64,000 bases of DNA. Source: UBA2334 sp964396895. Lineage in GTDB: Bacteria; Pseudomonadota; Gammaproteobacteria; Burkholderiales; Burkholderiaceae_C. Both the position numbers and the translations under genes were made by a program. This document shows positions 57,401 through 64,000 of the stretch, piece after piece. The DNA lies in contig CAYNGJ010000001.1 in assembly GCA_964396895.1 (NCBI GenBank), positions 310,001 through 374,000 on the forward strand, written 5' to 3'. The notes beneath the pieces were generated by a model. The model did no database searches. It was given only the letters and a program-made list of their open reading frames with translations, and was not told the DNA's origin. Every line of letters starts with the position of its first letter. Positions within the stretch are counted from its first letter, which is position 1.

Positions 57401-58872
57401 GCCTCTTCCACCCAGGCCGAGCCTTCGCGGGCCATGAGGGCCGACGAGGCGGCGGGGCCCCAGGTGCCGGCGGTGTAGGCCTTGGGCTTTTCGGCCAGTG
57501 TGGCCCAGCCGTCCAAAATGGGTTCCACCCAGGTCCAGGCGGCTTCCAGCTCGTCGCGTCGCATGAAGTGGGTCAGGCGGCCTTTGATGACGTCCATCAG
57601 CAGCCGCTCGTAGGCTTCGGCGCGTCTGGCCACAAAGGCCGATTCCAGGTCCAGGTTCAGGCTGACCGGGCGCAGGCGCATGCCGCTGCCAGGCTCCTTG
57701 GCCATCATTTGCAGTTGGATGTGTTCTTCCGGTTGCAGGCGGATCATCAGCCGGTTGACCGGCTGGCGCGGTGCGTCCGGGAAGATGGTGAAGGGCAGGT
57801 CGGCAAACTCGATGACGATTTCCGAGCGCCGCTCGGCCATGCGCTTGCCGGTGCGCAGGAAGATGGGCACGTTGGCCCAGCGCCAGTTGTTGATGTGGGC
57901 GCGCAGGGCCACAAAGGTTTCGGTGCCGCTGTCGGCGGGGATGTCGGCCTCCTGCAGATAACCCTTGGCAGCGTCGCCTTGGCTGGCCCCGGCGGTGTAC
58001 TGGCCGCGCACGGTGTCGCGGGCCACGTCGGCGGGCGTCATGGGGCGCAGCGAGCGCAGCACCTTGAGCTTTTCGTCACGCACGGCGTCGGGGTCCAGTG
58101 ACACCGGCGGCTCCATGGCCACGATGCACAGCAGCTGCAGCAGGTGGTTTTGCACCATGTCGCGCAGTGCGCCCGTGCCGTCGTAAAACCCGGCCCGGCT
58201 GCCCACGCCCACGGACTCGGCCACCGTGATTTGCACGCTTTTGATGAACGGGCTGCGCCACAGTGGCTCAAAAATGGTGTTGCCAAAGCGCAGCACCATG
58301 AGGTTTTGCACCGTTTCTTTGCCCAGGTAGTGGTCGATGCGGAAGGTCTGCGGCTCAGTGAAGTAGCGGCCCACCTCGTCATTGATGCGCTGGGCCGAAG
58401 CCAGGTCGTGCCCCAGGGGTTTTTCCAGCACCACGCGGCTGCGCGCGTCGATCAGACCGGCACCCGCCAGGTGCGCGCAAATGCCGGTGAACAGGCTGGG
58501 TGCCGTGGCCAGGTAGTACACCCGCTCGGCACCGGGTTGCACGGCGGCGGCCAGTGCCGCAAAGTCGGCCGCCTGGGTGGCATCCACCGCCACGTAGTTC
58601 AGCCGTGCCAAAAAGCCCTGCCAGGCCTCGTCTTCGAGGGCCTTGGCGCTGATGAAGCCCGGTACCTTCTCCTGGATGAAGGCCAAAAAGGCCTCGCGGT
58701 CCCAGGCCTGGCGGCCCAGGGCGTGGATGCGGGTCTGCTCGGGCAGGTTGTGGTGCAGGTGCGCCATGTACAGGGCGGGCAGCAGCTTGCGCACCGAGAG
58801 GTCGCCCACCCCACCGAAGATCACCAGATCGAGCGGGTCGTGGACGGCGGGGGCAGTGGGTGTGGAGGACAT
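57397..58872 (-). CDS. zwf: Glucose-6-phosphate 1-dehydrogenase
   Basis: A 491-aa cytosolic enzyme. The dinucleotide motif is FGGVGDLSVRKLLPAL (the family usually has GAxGDLxxRKL) and the active-site motif RIDHYLGKETVQNL. LRFGNTIFEPLWR and RTGKRMAERRSEIVI follow. It is the first gene of zwf-pgl-edd-eda-pgi. A HexR-like palindrome lies 38 bp upstream of its ATG. Confidence 0.97.
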   Translation of the reverse strand: MSSTPTAPAVHDPLDLVIFGGVGDLSVRKLLPALYMAHLHHNLPEQTRIHALGRQAWDREAFLAFIQEKVPGFISAKALEDEAWQGFLARLNYVAVDATQAADFAALAAAVQPGAERVYYLATAPSLFTGICAHLAGAGLIDARSRVVLEKPLGHDLASAQRINDEVGRYFTEPQTFRIDHYLGKETVQNLMVLRFGNTIFEPLWRSPFIKSVQITVAESVGVGSRAGFYDGTGALRDMVQNHLLQLLCIVAMEPPVSLDPDAVRDEKLKVLRSLRPMTPADVARDTVRGQYTAGASQGDAAKGYLQEADIPADSGTETFVALRAHINNWRWANVPIFLRTGKRMAERRSEIVIEFADLPFTIFPDAPRQPVNRLMIRLQPEEHIQLQMMAKEPGSGMRLRPVSLNLDLESAFVARRAEAYERLLMDVIKGRLTHFMRRDELEAAWTWVEPILDGWATLAEKPKAYTAGTWGPAASSALMAREGSAWVEEA

Positions 58873-58909
58873 GGGTGATGAATTAAGTTACTGATTACGG
58901 TAAATTTTA

Positions 58910-58926
58910 ATGTAACCAAGTTACAT
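58910..58926. promoter_or_regulatory. HexR-like operator in front of zwf
   Basis: ATGTAACCAAGTTACAT is a perfect 7-3-7 inverted repeat. Its core TGTAACCAAGTTACA resembles the known HexR motif (TGTAAT-N3-ATTACA) with one symmetric change. HexR is a KDPG-responsive RpiR-type repressor of zwf/edd genes. The site overlaps the likely -35 region of the zwf promoter. No hexR gene is in the window, so another regulator could use the site. Confidence 0.6.
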
Positions 58927-58963
58927 GCCGGGTACTTTTTGAGTCGCCCTGTGCCGACAGGGG

Positions 58964-59992
58964 TCAGCAGGGGTGGACGCGGGCGGGCGCAGTGGCCACG
59001 CGCTGGCGCACGGTGACCAGGTTGGGCGGCACGCAGCCCACCTGTTGCACACACAGGCTGGCGCTGGCCACGGCGTGGGCCAGCACATGGGCCACCTCGG
59101 CATCGGTCAGGGCCAGGGCGGTGGGGCTGTGTTGGACAGACTCGCATGCCAGCAAGGCCACCAGCAGCCCGGCCAGGAAGCAGTCGCCCGCGCCCACGGT
59201 GTCGGCCACCACCACGGGTGCGGTTTCTCGGGCGTGCCAGGCGCGGCCATCGCGGTGCAGCAGCACGGCACCCTCGGCGCCCAGCGTCAGCGCGGCCCAG
59301 GTGGCGGGGGTCAGGGTCAGCAGGTGGCGGGCTTGGTCCAGCGGGGTGGCACCGGGCAACTCCAGCAGGGCCAGGTCGTCATCGCTGGCCTTGACCAGGT
59401 GGGCCTGGCCCAGGGCCGCCAGCACGCTGGCGCGGTAGGTGGCCATGTCCGAGACGATGGCGGGGCGCAGGTTGGCATCCACCACCACCAGGCGGCCTGT
59501 GGCGCGCTGCGCTTGCAGCCAGGGCAGGTAAATGGCACTGTCATCGGCCACCAGGGCCAGGCAGCCGGTGGCCACCACTTGCAGGCTGTTGGCTTGCTGG
59601 CAGGCGAGGTTGAGGCCCTGGGTGGTCACCTGGCGGTCGGCCACGCCTTCCCGGTAAAAGCTGTAGCTGGCTTTACCTTGCCCGTCCAGGCCCACCACGG
59701 CCAGCGAGGTGGGCTGGGTCACGGGTTCGGGGCGGGCCAGCGTGACTCCGGCCTCGTGGATGCGGGTGGCCAGCAGGCGGCCATAGCGGTCGGCCGACAG
59801 GGGGTTGAGGTAAAGCGTGCCCACGCCCTGCAGGCCCAGGGCCCGCGAGAGGTTGTACACCGCGCCGCCCGCGCACGGCAGCAAACGGGCTTGCTCGTCT
59901 TCGATCATGTCCATCAGGGCTTCACCGGCGGTGGCGACCTGAAGTTGCAGGCCAGTTTCAGCGTGAGCGGTGGGCGTATCAGGGAAAACCAT
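58964..59992 (-). CDS. PfkB-family sugar kinase (probable fructokinase)
   Basis: A 342-aa cytosolic kinase of the ribokinase family. The N-terminal GEALMDMIEDEQARLLPCAGGAVYNLSRAL and the ATP/anion-hole motif DTVGAGDCFLAGLL (near residue 265) are diagnostic. The neighbouring pgi and zwf make fructose the most likely substrate, but 2-keto-3-deoxygluconate or ribose cannot be excluded. I chose the ATG at 59992. It is 91 bp upstream of zwf on the same strand and divergent from the ROK regulator. Confidence 0.86.
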   Translation of the reverse strand: MVFPDTPTAHAETGLQLQVATAGEALMDMIEDEQARLLPCAGGAVYNLSRALGLQGVGTLYLNPLSADRYGRLLATRIHEAGVTLARPEPVTQPTSLAVVGLDGQGKASYSFYREGVADRQVTTQGLNLACQQANSLQVVATGCLALVADDSAIYLPWLQAQRATGRLVVVDANLRPAIVSDMATYRASVLAALGQAHLVKASDDDLALLELPGATPLDQARHLLTLTPATWAALTLGAEGAVLLHRDGRAWHARETAPVVVADTVGAGDCFLAGLLVALLACESVQHSPTALALTDAEVAHVLAHAVASASLCVQQVGCVPPNLVTVRQRVATAPARVHPC

Positions 59993-59996
59993 AAAT

Positions 59997-60011
59997 AAAT
60001 CAAATTGATTT
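59997..60011. promoter_or_regulatory. Palindrome between kinase and ROK regulator genes
   Basis: AAATCAAATTGATTT is a perfect 7-1-7 inverted repeat ending 5 bp before the kinase ATG. Its position over the ribosome-binding and start region fits a repressor site. Confidence 0.5.
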
Positions 60012-60020
60012 AATAAGCAA

Positions 60021-60040
60021 TGCTGAACTATAGTTCGGCA
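60021..60040. promoter_or_regulatory. Second palindrome between kinase and ROK regulator genes
   Basis: TGCTGAACTATAGTTCGGCA is a 20-bp inverted repeat with one mismatched pair and a perfect core GAACTATAGTTC. It is the best candidate operator for the divergent ROK-type regulator. Confidence 0.55.
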
Positions 60041-60199
60041 TCGCCCTGACATCAAGGGCGTGGTTGACCGGGGAAACCCTGATGTGTTGGCTTCGTCACT
60101 CCCCCCTCGACCAGATTGACCTGAGACACCCATGAACACACCGTGTGACTTGCCCGCTGCTGCCGAATGGCACCTGTTTGCTTTAAGGGGGTGGTGAGC

Positions 60200-61438
60200 G
60201 TGACCAACCAGACCGACACACCCAGTTCCGACCCGCCAGAAGCCGCCAGCCGCGCCCGCAGCCGGGGCTCCAACCAGGGGGGCATGCGCCAGTTCAACGC
60301 GCGCGTGGTGTTGCATGCCCTGCGCACCCACGGCCCCACACCCAAAGCGGAGTTGGCCCGCCTGACGGGGCTGACGGCGCAGACCATTGGCCTGATCACC
60401 GCCCGGCTGGACGAAGACCAGCTGCTGCGCCGCGAAGCCCCCATTCGCGGCAAGATCGGCCAGCCCTCGGTGCCGCTGGGCCTCAACCCGGACGGTGCGT
60501 TGGCCGTGGGCATCAAGATTGGGCGGCGCAGTGCTGACTGGCTGCTGGTGGACTTCTGTGGTGTGGTGCGCCGCCGCGAGGTGGTGCATTACCCGTTTCC
60601 CGACGCCCACACTCTGCTGCCACTGGTGAAGAGCCATTTGCAATCGCTGCTGGCCGAGTTGGGCCCGCTGCGCTCGCGGGTGGTGGGCGTGGGCGTGGCC
60701 GCCCCGTTTCAAATGGGCGGCTGGCACCGCATGATGGGCCTGTCCGAAGCCCAGGCCGCCGCCTGGAATGAGCTGGATTTGCAGGCCGAAGTGCAGCGCA
60801 TGATCGACCTGCCCGTGAGCTTTGCCAAAGACACGGCGGCGGCCACCGTGGCCGAGCTGGTGCTGGGCAAGGGCCGTCACATGGACAGTTTTTTGTACCT
60901 GTTTCTGGACACCTTTGTGGGTGGCGGGCTGGTGCTGCACTCCCACCTGCACAGGGGCGTGAATGGCAATGCTGGCGCGGTGGCTTCGCTGCCATTGGCC
61001 ACGGCGGTGGCGGGGGGCAGCATGCCGCCCCAACTCGTCAGCCAAGCTTCGCTGTGGGACTTGGAGCAGCGCCTGCACAGCCACGGGCTGGATGCGACGG
61101 CTGCCTACGACGAGCGTGCCTTGCAGGCACCCTGGGCCGTGCATACCCACCACTGGCTGCGCGACTGCGCGCCCGCCTTGGCCCAGTGCGTGGTGTCGGG
61201 CACCGCGTTTCTGGACGTGGACGCCGTGGTGGTAGATGGCTCCCTGGCCCCCGAGGTGCTGGCCCTGTTGCTGGCCCAGACCCGCACCGCCCTGGATGCC
61301 TACAACTGGGAGGGCTTGTTCACGCCCCCCCGCCTGGAAGCTGGTAGCTTGGGCACCGACGCCCGCGCCTTGGGCGGGGCGCTGCTGCCGCTGCACGCCT
61401 GCTTTGCACCCGATCACGGCATTTTTCTGAAGGCTTGA
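60200..61438 (+). CDS. ROK-family transcriptional regulator
   Basis: About 412 aa. Residues about 25-85 form the winged helix (TPKAELARLTGLTAQTIGLI), followed by the ROK sugar-kinase-like domain (GVGVAAPFQMGGW; DTAAATVAELVLGKG; GGGLVLHSHLHRGVNGNAG). The zinc-binding CxCGxxGC motif of many ROK proteins is absent. No ATG is well placed. I take the GTG at 60200, 9 nt behind AAGGGG; GTG 60194 or ATG 60167 are alternatives. It is divergent from the sugar kinase, which suggests control of this locus by a sugar. Confidence 0.87.
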   Translation: MTNQTDTPSSDPPEAASRARSRGSNQGGMRQFNARVVLHALRTHGPTPKAELARLTGLTAQTIGLITARLDEDQLLRREAPIRGKIGQPSVPLGLNPDGALAVGIKIGRRSADWLLVDFCGVVRRREVVHYPFPDAHTLLPLVKSHLQSLLAELGPLRSRVVGVGVAAPFQMGGWHRMMGLSEAQAAAWNELDLQAEVQRMIDLPVSFAKDTAAATVAELVLGKGRHMDSFLYLFLDTFVGGGLVLHSHLHRGVNGNAGAVASLPLATAVAGGSMPPQLVSQASLWDLEQRLHSHGLDATAAYDERALQAPWAVHTHHWLRDCAPALAQCVVSGTAFLDVDAVVVDGSLAPEVLALLLAQTRTALDAYNWEGLFTPPRLEAGSLGTDARALGGALLPLHACFAPDHGIFLKA

Positions 61439-61550
61439 AGGGCTTTTTTGGCGGGGGTGGCTGGCGTCAGTGGGGGGGGCGGACTGCCGTTTTCTCGGTT
61501 TTTCTCGGCTGACGTGTGTGGGGGCGAGCCGCGCCGTGCTGTCGGTACGT

Positions 61551-61613
61551 GCTGGGGAGGGTGGGGGCCTCATCCTCGCTGCGCTCACCAAATCGGCCCC
61601 CACCCTCCCCAGC
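61551..61613. repeat. 19-bp perfect inverted repeat
   Basis: The arms GCTGGGGAGGGTGGGGGCC (61551-61569) and its exact complement (61595-61613) flank 25 nt. The stem would be extremely stable. It lies 113 bp after the ROK gene stop, with no T run behind it, so it is not a standard terminator. Confidence 0.9.
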
Positions 61614-61825
61614 CAACCCCGCCATCCCGTCACGGCTCGCTGCGCTGCGTGTGGGGCCGCGCTGTGCATGGGTTCGCAGACAGGCCACCGGGTGGCACTG
61701 CCTCGGCTTGGCGTCTGCTGTTGCCTGGTTTGTTCTTCGTTGGTGGTTTTCCGGTGTGGGCGCGCATGGGTTCGCCGCTGGAAGAAACCGTTGAAACAAC
61801 GTAGCCGTACCCAGGTTCGCACGGG

Positions 61826-61885
61826 CAAGGGGTGAGCCGTCCGACAATCTCTGCTTGCAGCGTGCGGAGGACGGCTTACCCCTTG
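61826..61885. repeat. 17-bp inverted repeat, second hairpin
   Basis: Arms 61826-61842 (CAAGGGGTGAGCCGTCC) and 61869-61885 pair over 17 positions, with one G-U wobble on the plus-strand RNA (A-C mismatch on the minus strand). The loop is 26 nt. The wobble points to function in a plus-strand transcript. Confidence 0.8.
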
Positions 61886-62040
61886 GCTGGGCGCAGAGCG
61901 CAGCTACGCCACCCAGACAGACAGACAGACAAGCAAGCAGACCGCTGACCAGGGTGCACGCCCGACGCATCGCCCCCGCAGTGGTCAAGATGAGCATGGC
62001 TGTGGTGATGCGTCGGATTGCGACGAAAATTTTATAAAAA

Positions 62041-62091
62041 ATAGCCGCTTATCGCTTTATTTCATTGGGATCGCAGCTATTTATTTTTTAC
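62041..62091 (+). repeat. Dispersed AT-rich repeat before hoxF
   Basis: It reads ATAGCCGCTTATCGC…CATTGGGATCGCAGCTATTTATTTTTT. The outer AAATAGC/GCTATTT ends can pair. It matches the copy inside murJ best. Confidence 0.7.
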
Positions 62092-62166
62092 GATGCATTG
62101 GCTGCTCCATGACTTGGCGTTGATTTGATGTCGGTTATGCGCGGGTCACGCGCTTGCCGCACAATG

Positions 62167-62188
62167 GCCAACGGAGGGCCCCGTTGGC
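62167..62188 (+). promoter_or_regulatory. Hairpin masking the hoxF ribosome-binding site
   Basis: GCCAACGG (62167-62174) and CCGTTGGC (62181-62188) are perfect complements with the 6-nt loop AGGGCC and end directly at the hoxF ATG. The only Shine-Dalgarno-like sequence, GGAGGG, lies partly in the stem and partly in the loop. Translation of hoxF could thus be limited until the hairpin opens. Confidence 0.65.
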
Positions 62189-63982
62189 ATGAATTCAACC
62201 ACCACCCACAACCTGGACGCGCTGCTGGACGCCCACCAGCGCCAAGCGCACGCACTGGTGCAAATTCTGCGCGAATGGCAGGCCAGCGAGGGCTGGCTGC
62301 CCCCCGCCCACCTGGCCCACATGGCCAAGGCCCTGGGCCTGACGCTGGCCCATGTGCAAGGCGTGGCGGGGTTTTACCGGTTCTTCCACCAGCAGCCGGT
62401 GGGCAGCTACCGCATCCTGTTCAGCGACAACATCACCGACCGCATGCTGGGCAGCCAGGCTTTGATGCAGCGCCTGTGCCAGCGGCTGAACGTGGCCCCC
62501 GGCCAGGTGCGTGCCGACGGGCGCGTCAGCGTGGCCACCACCTCATGCACCGGCCTGTGCGACCAGGGGCCCGCCCTGCTGGTCAACCACCACCAGGTCA
62601 TCACCCGCCTCACGCCCGAGCGCGTGGACCAGCTGGCTGATCTGGTGGAGCAGGGCGTGCCGGTGGCTGACTGGCCCGCCGAATGGATGCGCGTGGACGA
62701 CCAGATTCGCCTGGCCGACATCAAGCTGGGGCCACAGCCCGCGCCCGGCCAGGGCATTGCCGCCGCGCTGGCACGGGGGCCACAGGCCATGCTGGACGAT
62801 TTGAAGCACGCCAAACTGCGGGGCCGGGGTGGCGCGGGCTACGCCACGGGCACCAAGTGGCAGCTGTGCCGCAATGCGCCAGGGGCTGAGCACTGCGTGG
62901 TGTGCAATGCCGACGAAGGCGAACCCGGCACCTTCAAAGACCGCGTGTTGCTCACCCGCTACGCCGACACCCTGTTCGAGGGCATGACCATTGCCGCGCT
63001 GGTGGTGGGTGCGCGCATGGGCTTTGTGTATTTGCGTGGCGAATACCGCTACCTGCTGGAGCCCTTGCAGGCCGTGCTGGCGCGGCGGTGCGAGCAGGGG
63101 CTGCTGGGGGCCGCCATTCAGGGGCGGGCGGGGTTTGACTTTGACATCGGCATCCACGTGGGGGCAGGGGCCTATGTGTGCGGTGAGGAGTCCGCGCTCA
63201 TCGAATCGCTGGAAGGCAAGCGTGGCACACCGCGCATTCGCCCGCCTTTTCCGGTGGAGTACGGCTACCTGGGCCACCCCACCACGGTCAACAACGTGGA
63301 AACCTTTTGCGCCGTCACCCACATCGCGGTGTACGGCGGGGCGTGGTGGGCGGCGGTGGGCACGGCGCAGTCCACGGGCACCAAAATCCACTCGGTGTCT
63401 GGCGACTGCGAGCGCCCCGGCCTGTACGAATACCCGTTTGGCACGCGCATTGGCCGCATTCTGGAAGACTGCGGCGCACGCCACACGCAGGCGGTGCAGG
63501 TGGGTGGGCCGTCGGGGGTGTGCATTTCGGCCTCGGGGTTCGATAGGCGCATTGCCTTTGAGGACGTGCCCACCGCCGGGGCCTTCATGGTGTTTGACCG
63601 CAGCCGCGACATGTTTGAGGTGGCGCGCAACTTTGCCCACTTCTTTGCCCACGAGAGCTGTGGCCTGTGTACGCCCTGCCGCGTGGGCACCGAGCTGGTG
63701 GTCCACCGGCTGGACAAGCTGGCCCGTGGCCACGGCAGTGCCGACGACATGCAGGTACTGCTGGAGCTGGACACCCTCATGCACCGCGCCACGCACTGCG
63801 GTCTGGGGGCAGCGGCTTGCAACCCGCTGCGCGACACCATCACGCAGTTTCGCCCCGCCTACGAGCGGCACCTCACGTCGCTGCACTTTGTGCCCGGCTT
63901 TGACCTGGATGCCGAGCTGTCCCAGGCCCGACTGGCCACGGGCCGCCAAGACCCCGGCGCACACCTGGAGACCCTGGCATGA
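62189..63982 (+). CDS. hoxF: NAD-reducing hydrogenase diaphorase subunit HoxF
   Basis: A 597-aa cytosolic flavoprotein, usual HoxF length. It joins a NuoE-like N-terminal domain (about 1-165) to a NuoF-like domain. The FMN/NAD motifs are LRGRGGAGYATGTKW and GAGAYVCGEESALIESLEG. The [4Fe-4S] cysteines are in ESCGLCTPCRVG and the later THCGLGAAACNPL. In the NuoE-like part only C-x3-C (SCTGLCDQG) is present; the first cysteine pair of NuoE is missing. It passes electrons from hydrogen oxidation to NAD+. The next gene overlaps its stop (ATGA). Confidence 0.96.
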   Translation: MNSTTTHNLDALLDAHQRQAHALVQILREWQASEGWLPPAHLAHMAKALGLTLAHVQGVAGFYRFFHQQPVGSYRILFSDNITDRMLGSQALMQRLCQRLNVAPGQVRADGRVSVATTSCTGLCDQGPALLVNHHQVITRLTPERVDQLADLVEQGVPVADWPAEWMRVDDQIRLADIKLGPQPAPGQGIAAALARGPQAMLDDLKHAKLRGRGGAGYATGTKWQLCRNAPGAEHCVVCNADEGEPGTFKDRVLLTRYADTLFEGMTIAALVVGARMGFVYLRGEYRYLLEPLQAVLARRCEQGLLGAAIQGRAGFDFDIGIHVGAGAYVCGEESALIESLEGKRGTPRIRPPFPVEYGYLGHPTTVNNVETFCAVTHIAVYGGAWWAAVGTAQSTGTKIHSVSGDCERPGLYEYPFGTRIGRILEDCGARHTQAVQVGGPSGVCISASGFDRRIAFEDVPTAGAFMVFDRSRDMFEVARNFAHFFAHESCGLCTPCRVGTELVVHRLDKLARGHGSADDMQVLLELDTLMHRATHCGLGAAACNPLRDTITQFRPAYERHLTSLHFVPGFDLDAELSQARLATGRQDPGAHLETLA

Positions 63983-64000
63983 CCGCCCAACGCATTGACG
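63979..64000 (+). CDS. hoxU: First seven codons of the next hox gene, probably hoxU
   Basis: An ATG at 63979 overlaps the hoxF stop codon by 4 nt and the frame (MTAQRID) runs off the window. In NAD-linked hydrogenase operons hoxF is followed by hoxU, the small diaphorase subunit. Identity rests on gene order only. Confidence 0.6.

Larger units (their letters stand above)
61439..62188. other. 750-bp gene-free region before hoxF, rich in inverted repeats
   Basis: Open frames here lack family signatures and codon bias, so I call no gene. Contents in order are a 19-bp inverted repeat (61551-61613), a second long hairpin (61826-61885), a short CAGA/AAGC tandem run (61914-61940), a dispersed repeat copy (62041-62091) and the hoxF leader hairpin. 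A phrase GCATGGGTTCGC occurs twice (near 61667 and 61765). No convincing sigma-54 promoter was found before hoxF. Confidence 0.6.

Noticed and set aside
58964..61828. A 954-codon minus-strand frame from the sugar kinase through the ROK gene
   Set aside because: Only the first 342 codons from the ATG at 59992 encode a protein family. The remainder is a GC-rich shadow of the ROK gene and the hairpin region.
61914..61940. CAGA/AAGC run as a CRISPR or phase-variation tract
   Set aside because: Only about four CAGA units, no spacers and no coding frame over it; too short to support either role.
61467..61997. Possible 176-aa gene with a signal-like start in the gap before hoxF
   Set aside because: The frame runs through both long inverted repeats, lacks a ribosome-binding site and family similarity, and its composition follows the hairpins. 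I treat the region as non-coding.
62095..62160. Sigma-54 promoter in front of hoxF
   Set aside because: No TGGCAC-N5-TTGC-like element with correct spacing is present; TTGGCTGCTCC and TTGGCG do not fit. A sigma-70 call would be equally weak.

Overview
The window looks like a chromosomal segment of a high-GC betaproteobacterium of the order Burkholderiales, most likely family Comamonadaceae (Hydrogenophaga/Rhodoferax-like). The grounds are the gene set and its order: argF-argD, rpsT next to murJ-SirB1, an AI-2E permease-hda-HAD phosphatase-pcnB-folK chain beside purM, DUF1631 and DUF3579 genes, an aapJQMP transporter, and an NAD-linked hydrogenase (hox) operon entering at the right edge. No phage, transposase, CRISPR, rRNA or tRNA gene was seen. 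The genus is inference.

Layout. 1-3.4 kb: edge fragment, LysR/LysE pair, and a DUF2975 / XRE regulator / proline-rich anchor trio. 3.5-7.8 kb: lipoprotein hydrolase, arginine genes argF-argD with a hairpin leader, DUF3579, rpsT. 7.8-13.2 kb: murJ, SirB1, glxA-type regulator, then a disturbed patch. That patch holds a DJ-1/PfpI remnant, a 106-aa gene flanked by 37-bp imperfect direct repeats, an isochorismatase-type hydrolase and a frameshifted DNA-methyltransferase remnant. 13.2-25.1 kb: purM, the hda-pcnB-folK chain, SIMPL protein, pdxH-chaC, OmpA-like protein, gloA, SDR, rhlE. 25.4-30.3 kb: ettA, DUF1415, DUF1631.

30.3-36.4 kb is a copper/heavy-metal island. One strand carries CDF transporter, small Cys/His-rich protein, outer-membrane efflux protein, multicopper oxidase, cupredoxin, DUF411 protein and CusF-like protein. 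They lie behind a MerR-type promoter with a 19-bp spacer and a divergent CadR-like regulator. 36.5-42.4 kb: D-serine-dehydratase-like enzyme and the aap amino-acid ABC transporter. 42.7-52 kb: mixed housekeeping and hypothetical genes, including a thiolase and a 6-phosphofructokinase.

52-61.4 kb is a compact sugar-catabolic locus. zwf-pgl-edd-eda-pgi lie on one strand, with a PfkB sugar kinase upstream and a divergent ROK-type regulator. If the kinase is a fructokinase, the set would convert fructose or glucose-6-phosphate to pyruvate and glyceraldehyde-3-phosphate by the Entner-Doudoroff route. A HexR-like palindrome sits in front of zwf and two palindromes sit between kinase and regulator. 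61.4-62.2 kb is a gene-free stretch with two long hairpins. It is followed by hoxF and the first codons of the next gene, probably hoxU, which suggests a facultative hydrogen oxidiser.

Across the window nine copies of an AT-rich element of about 50 bp recur. Eight are between genes, several at gene ends, and one lies in frame inside the 3' end of murJ. No clear new multi-gene defence or mobile system was found. The most unusual items are the dispersed repeat, the repeat-flanked gene at 11.6-12.2 kb, the structured gap before hoxF with its SD-masking hairpin, and the regulatory palindromes of the sugar locus.
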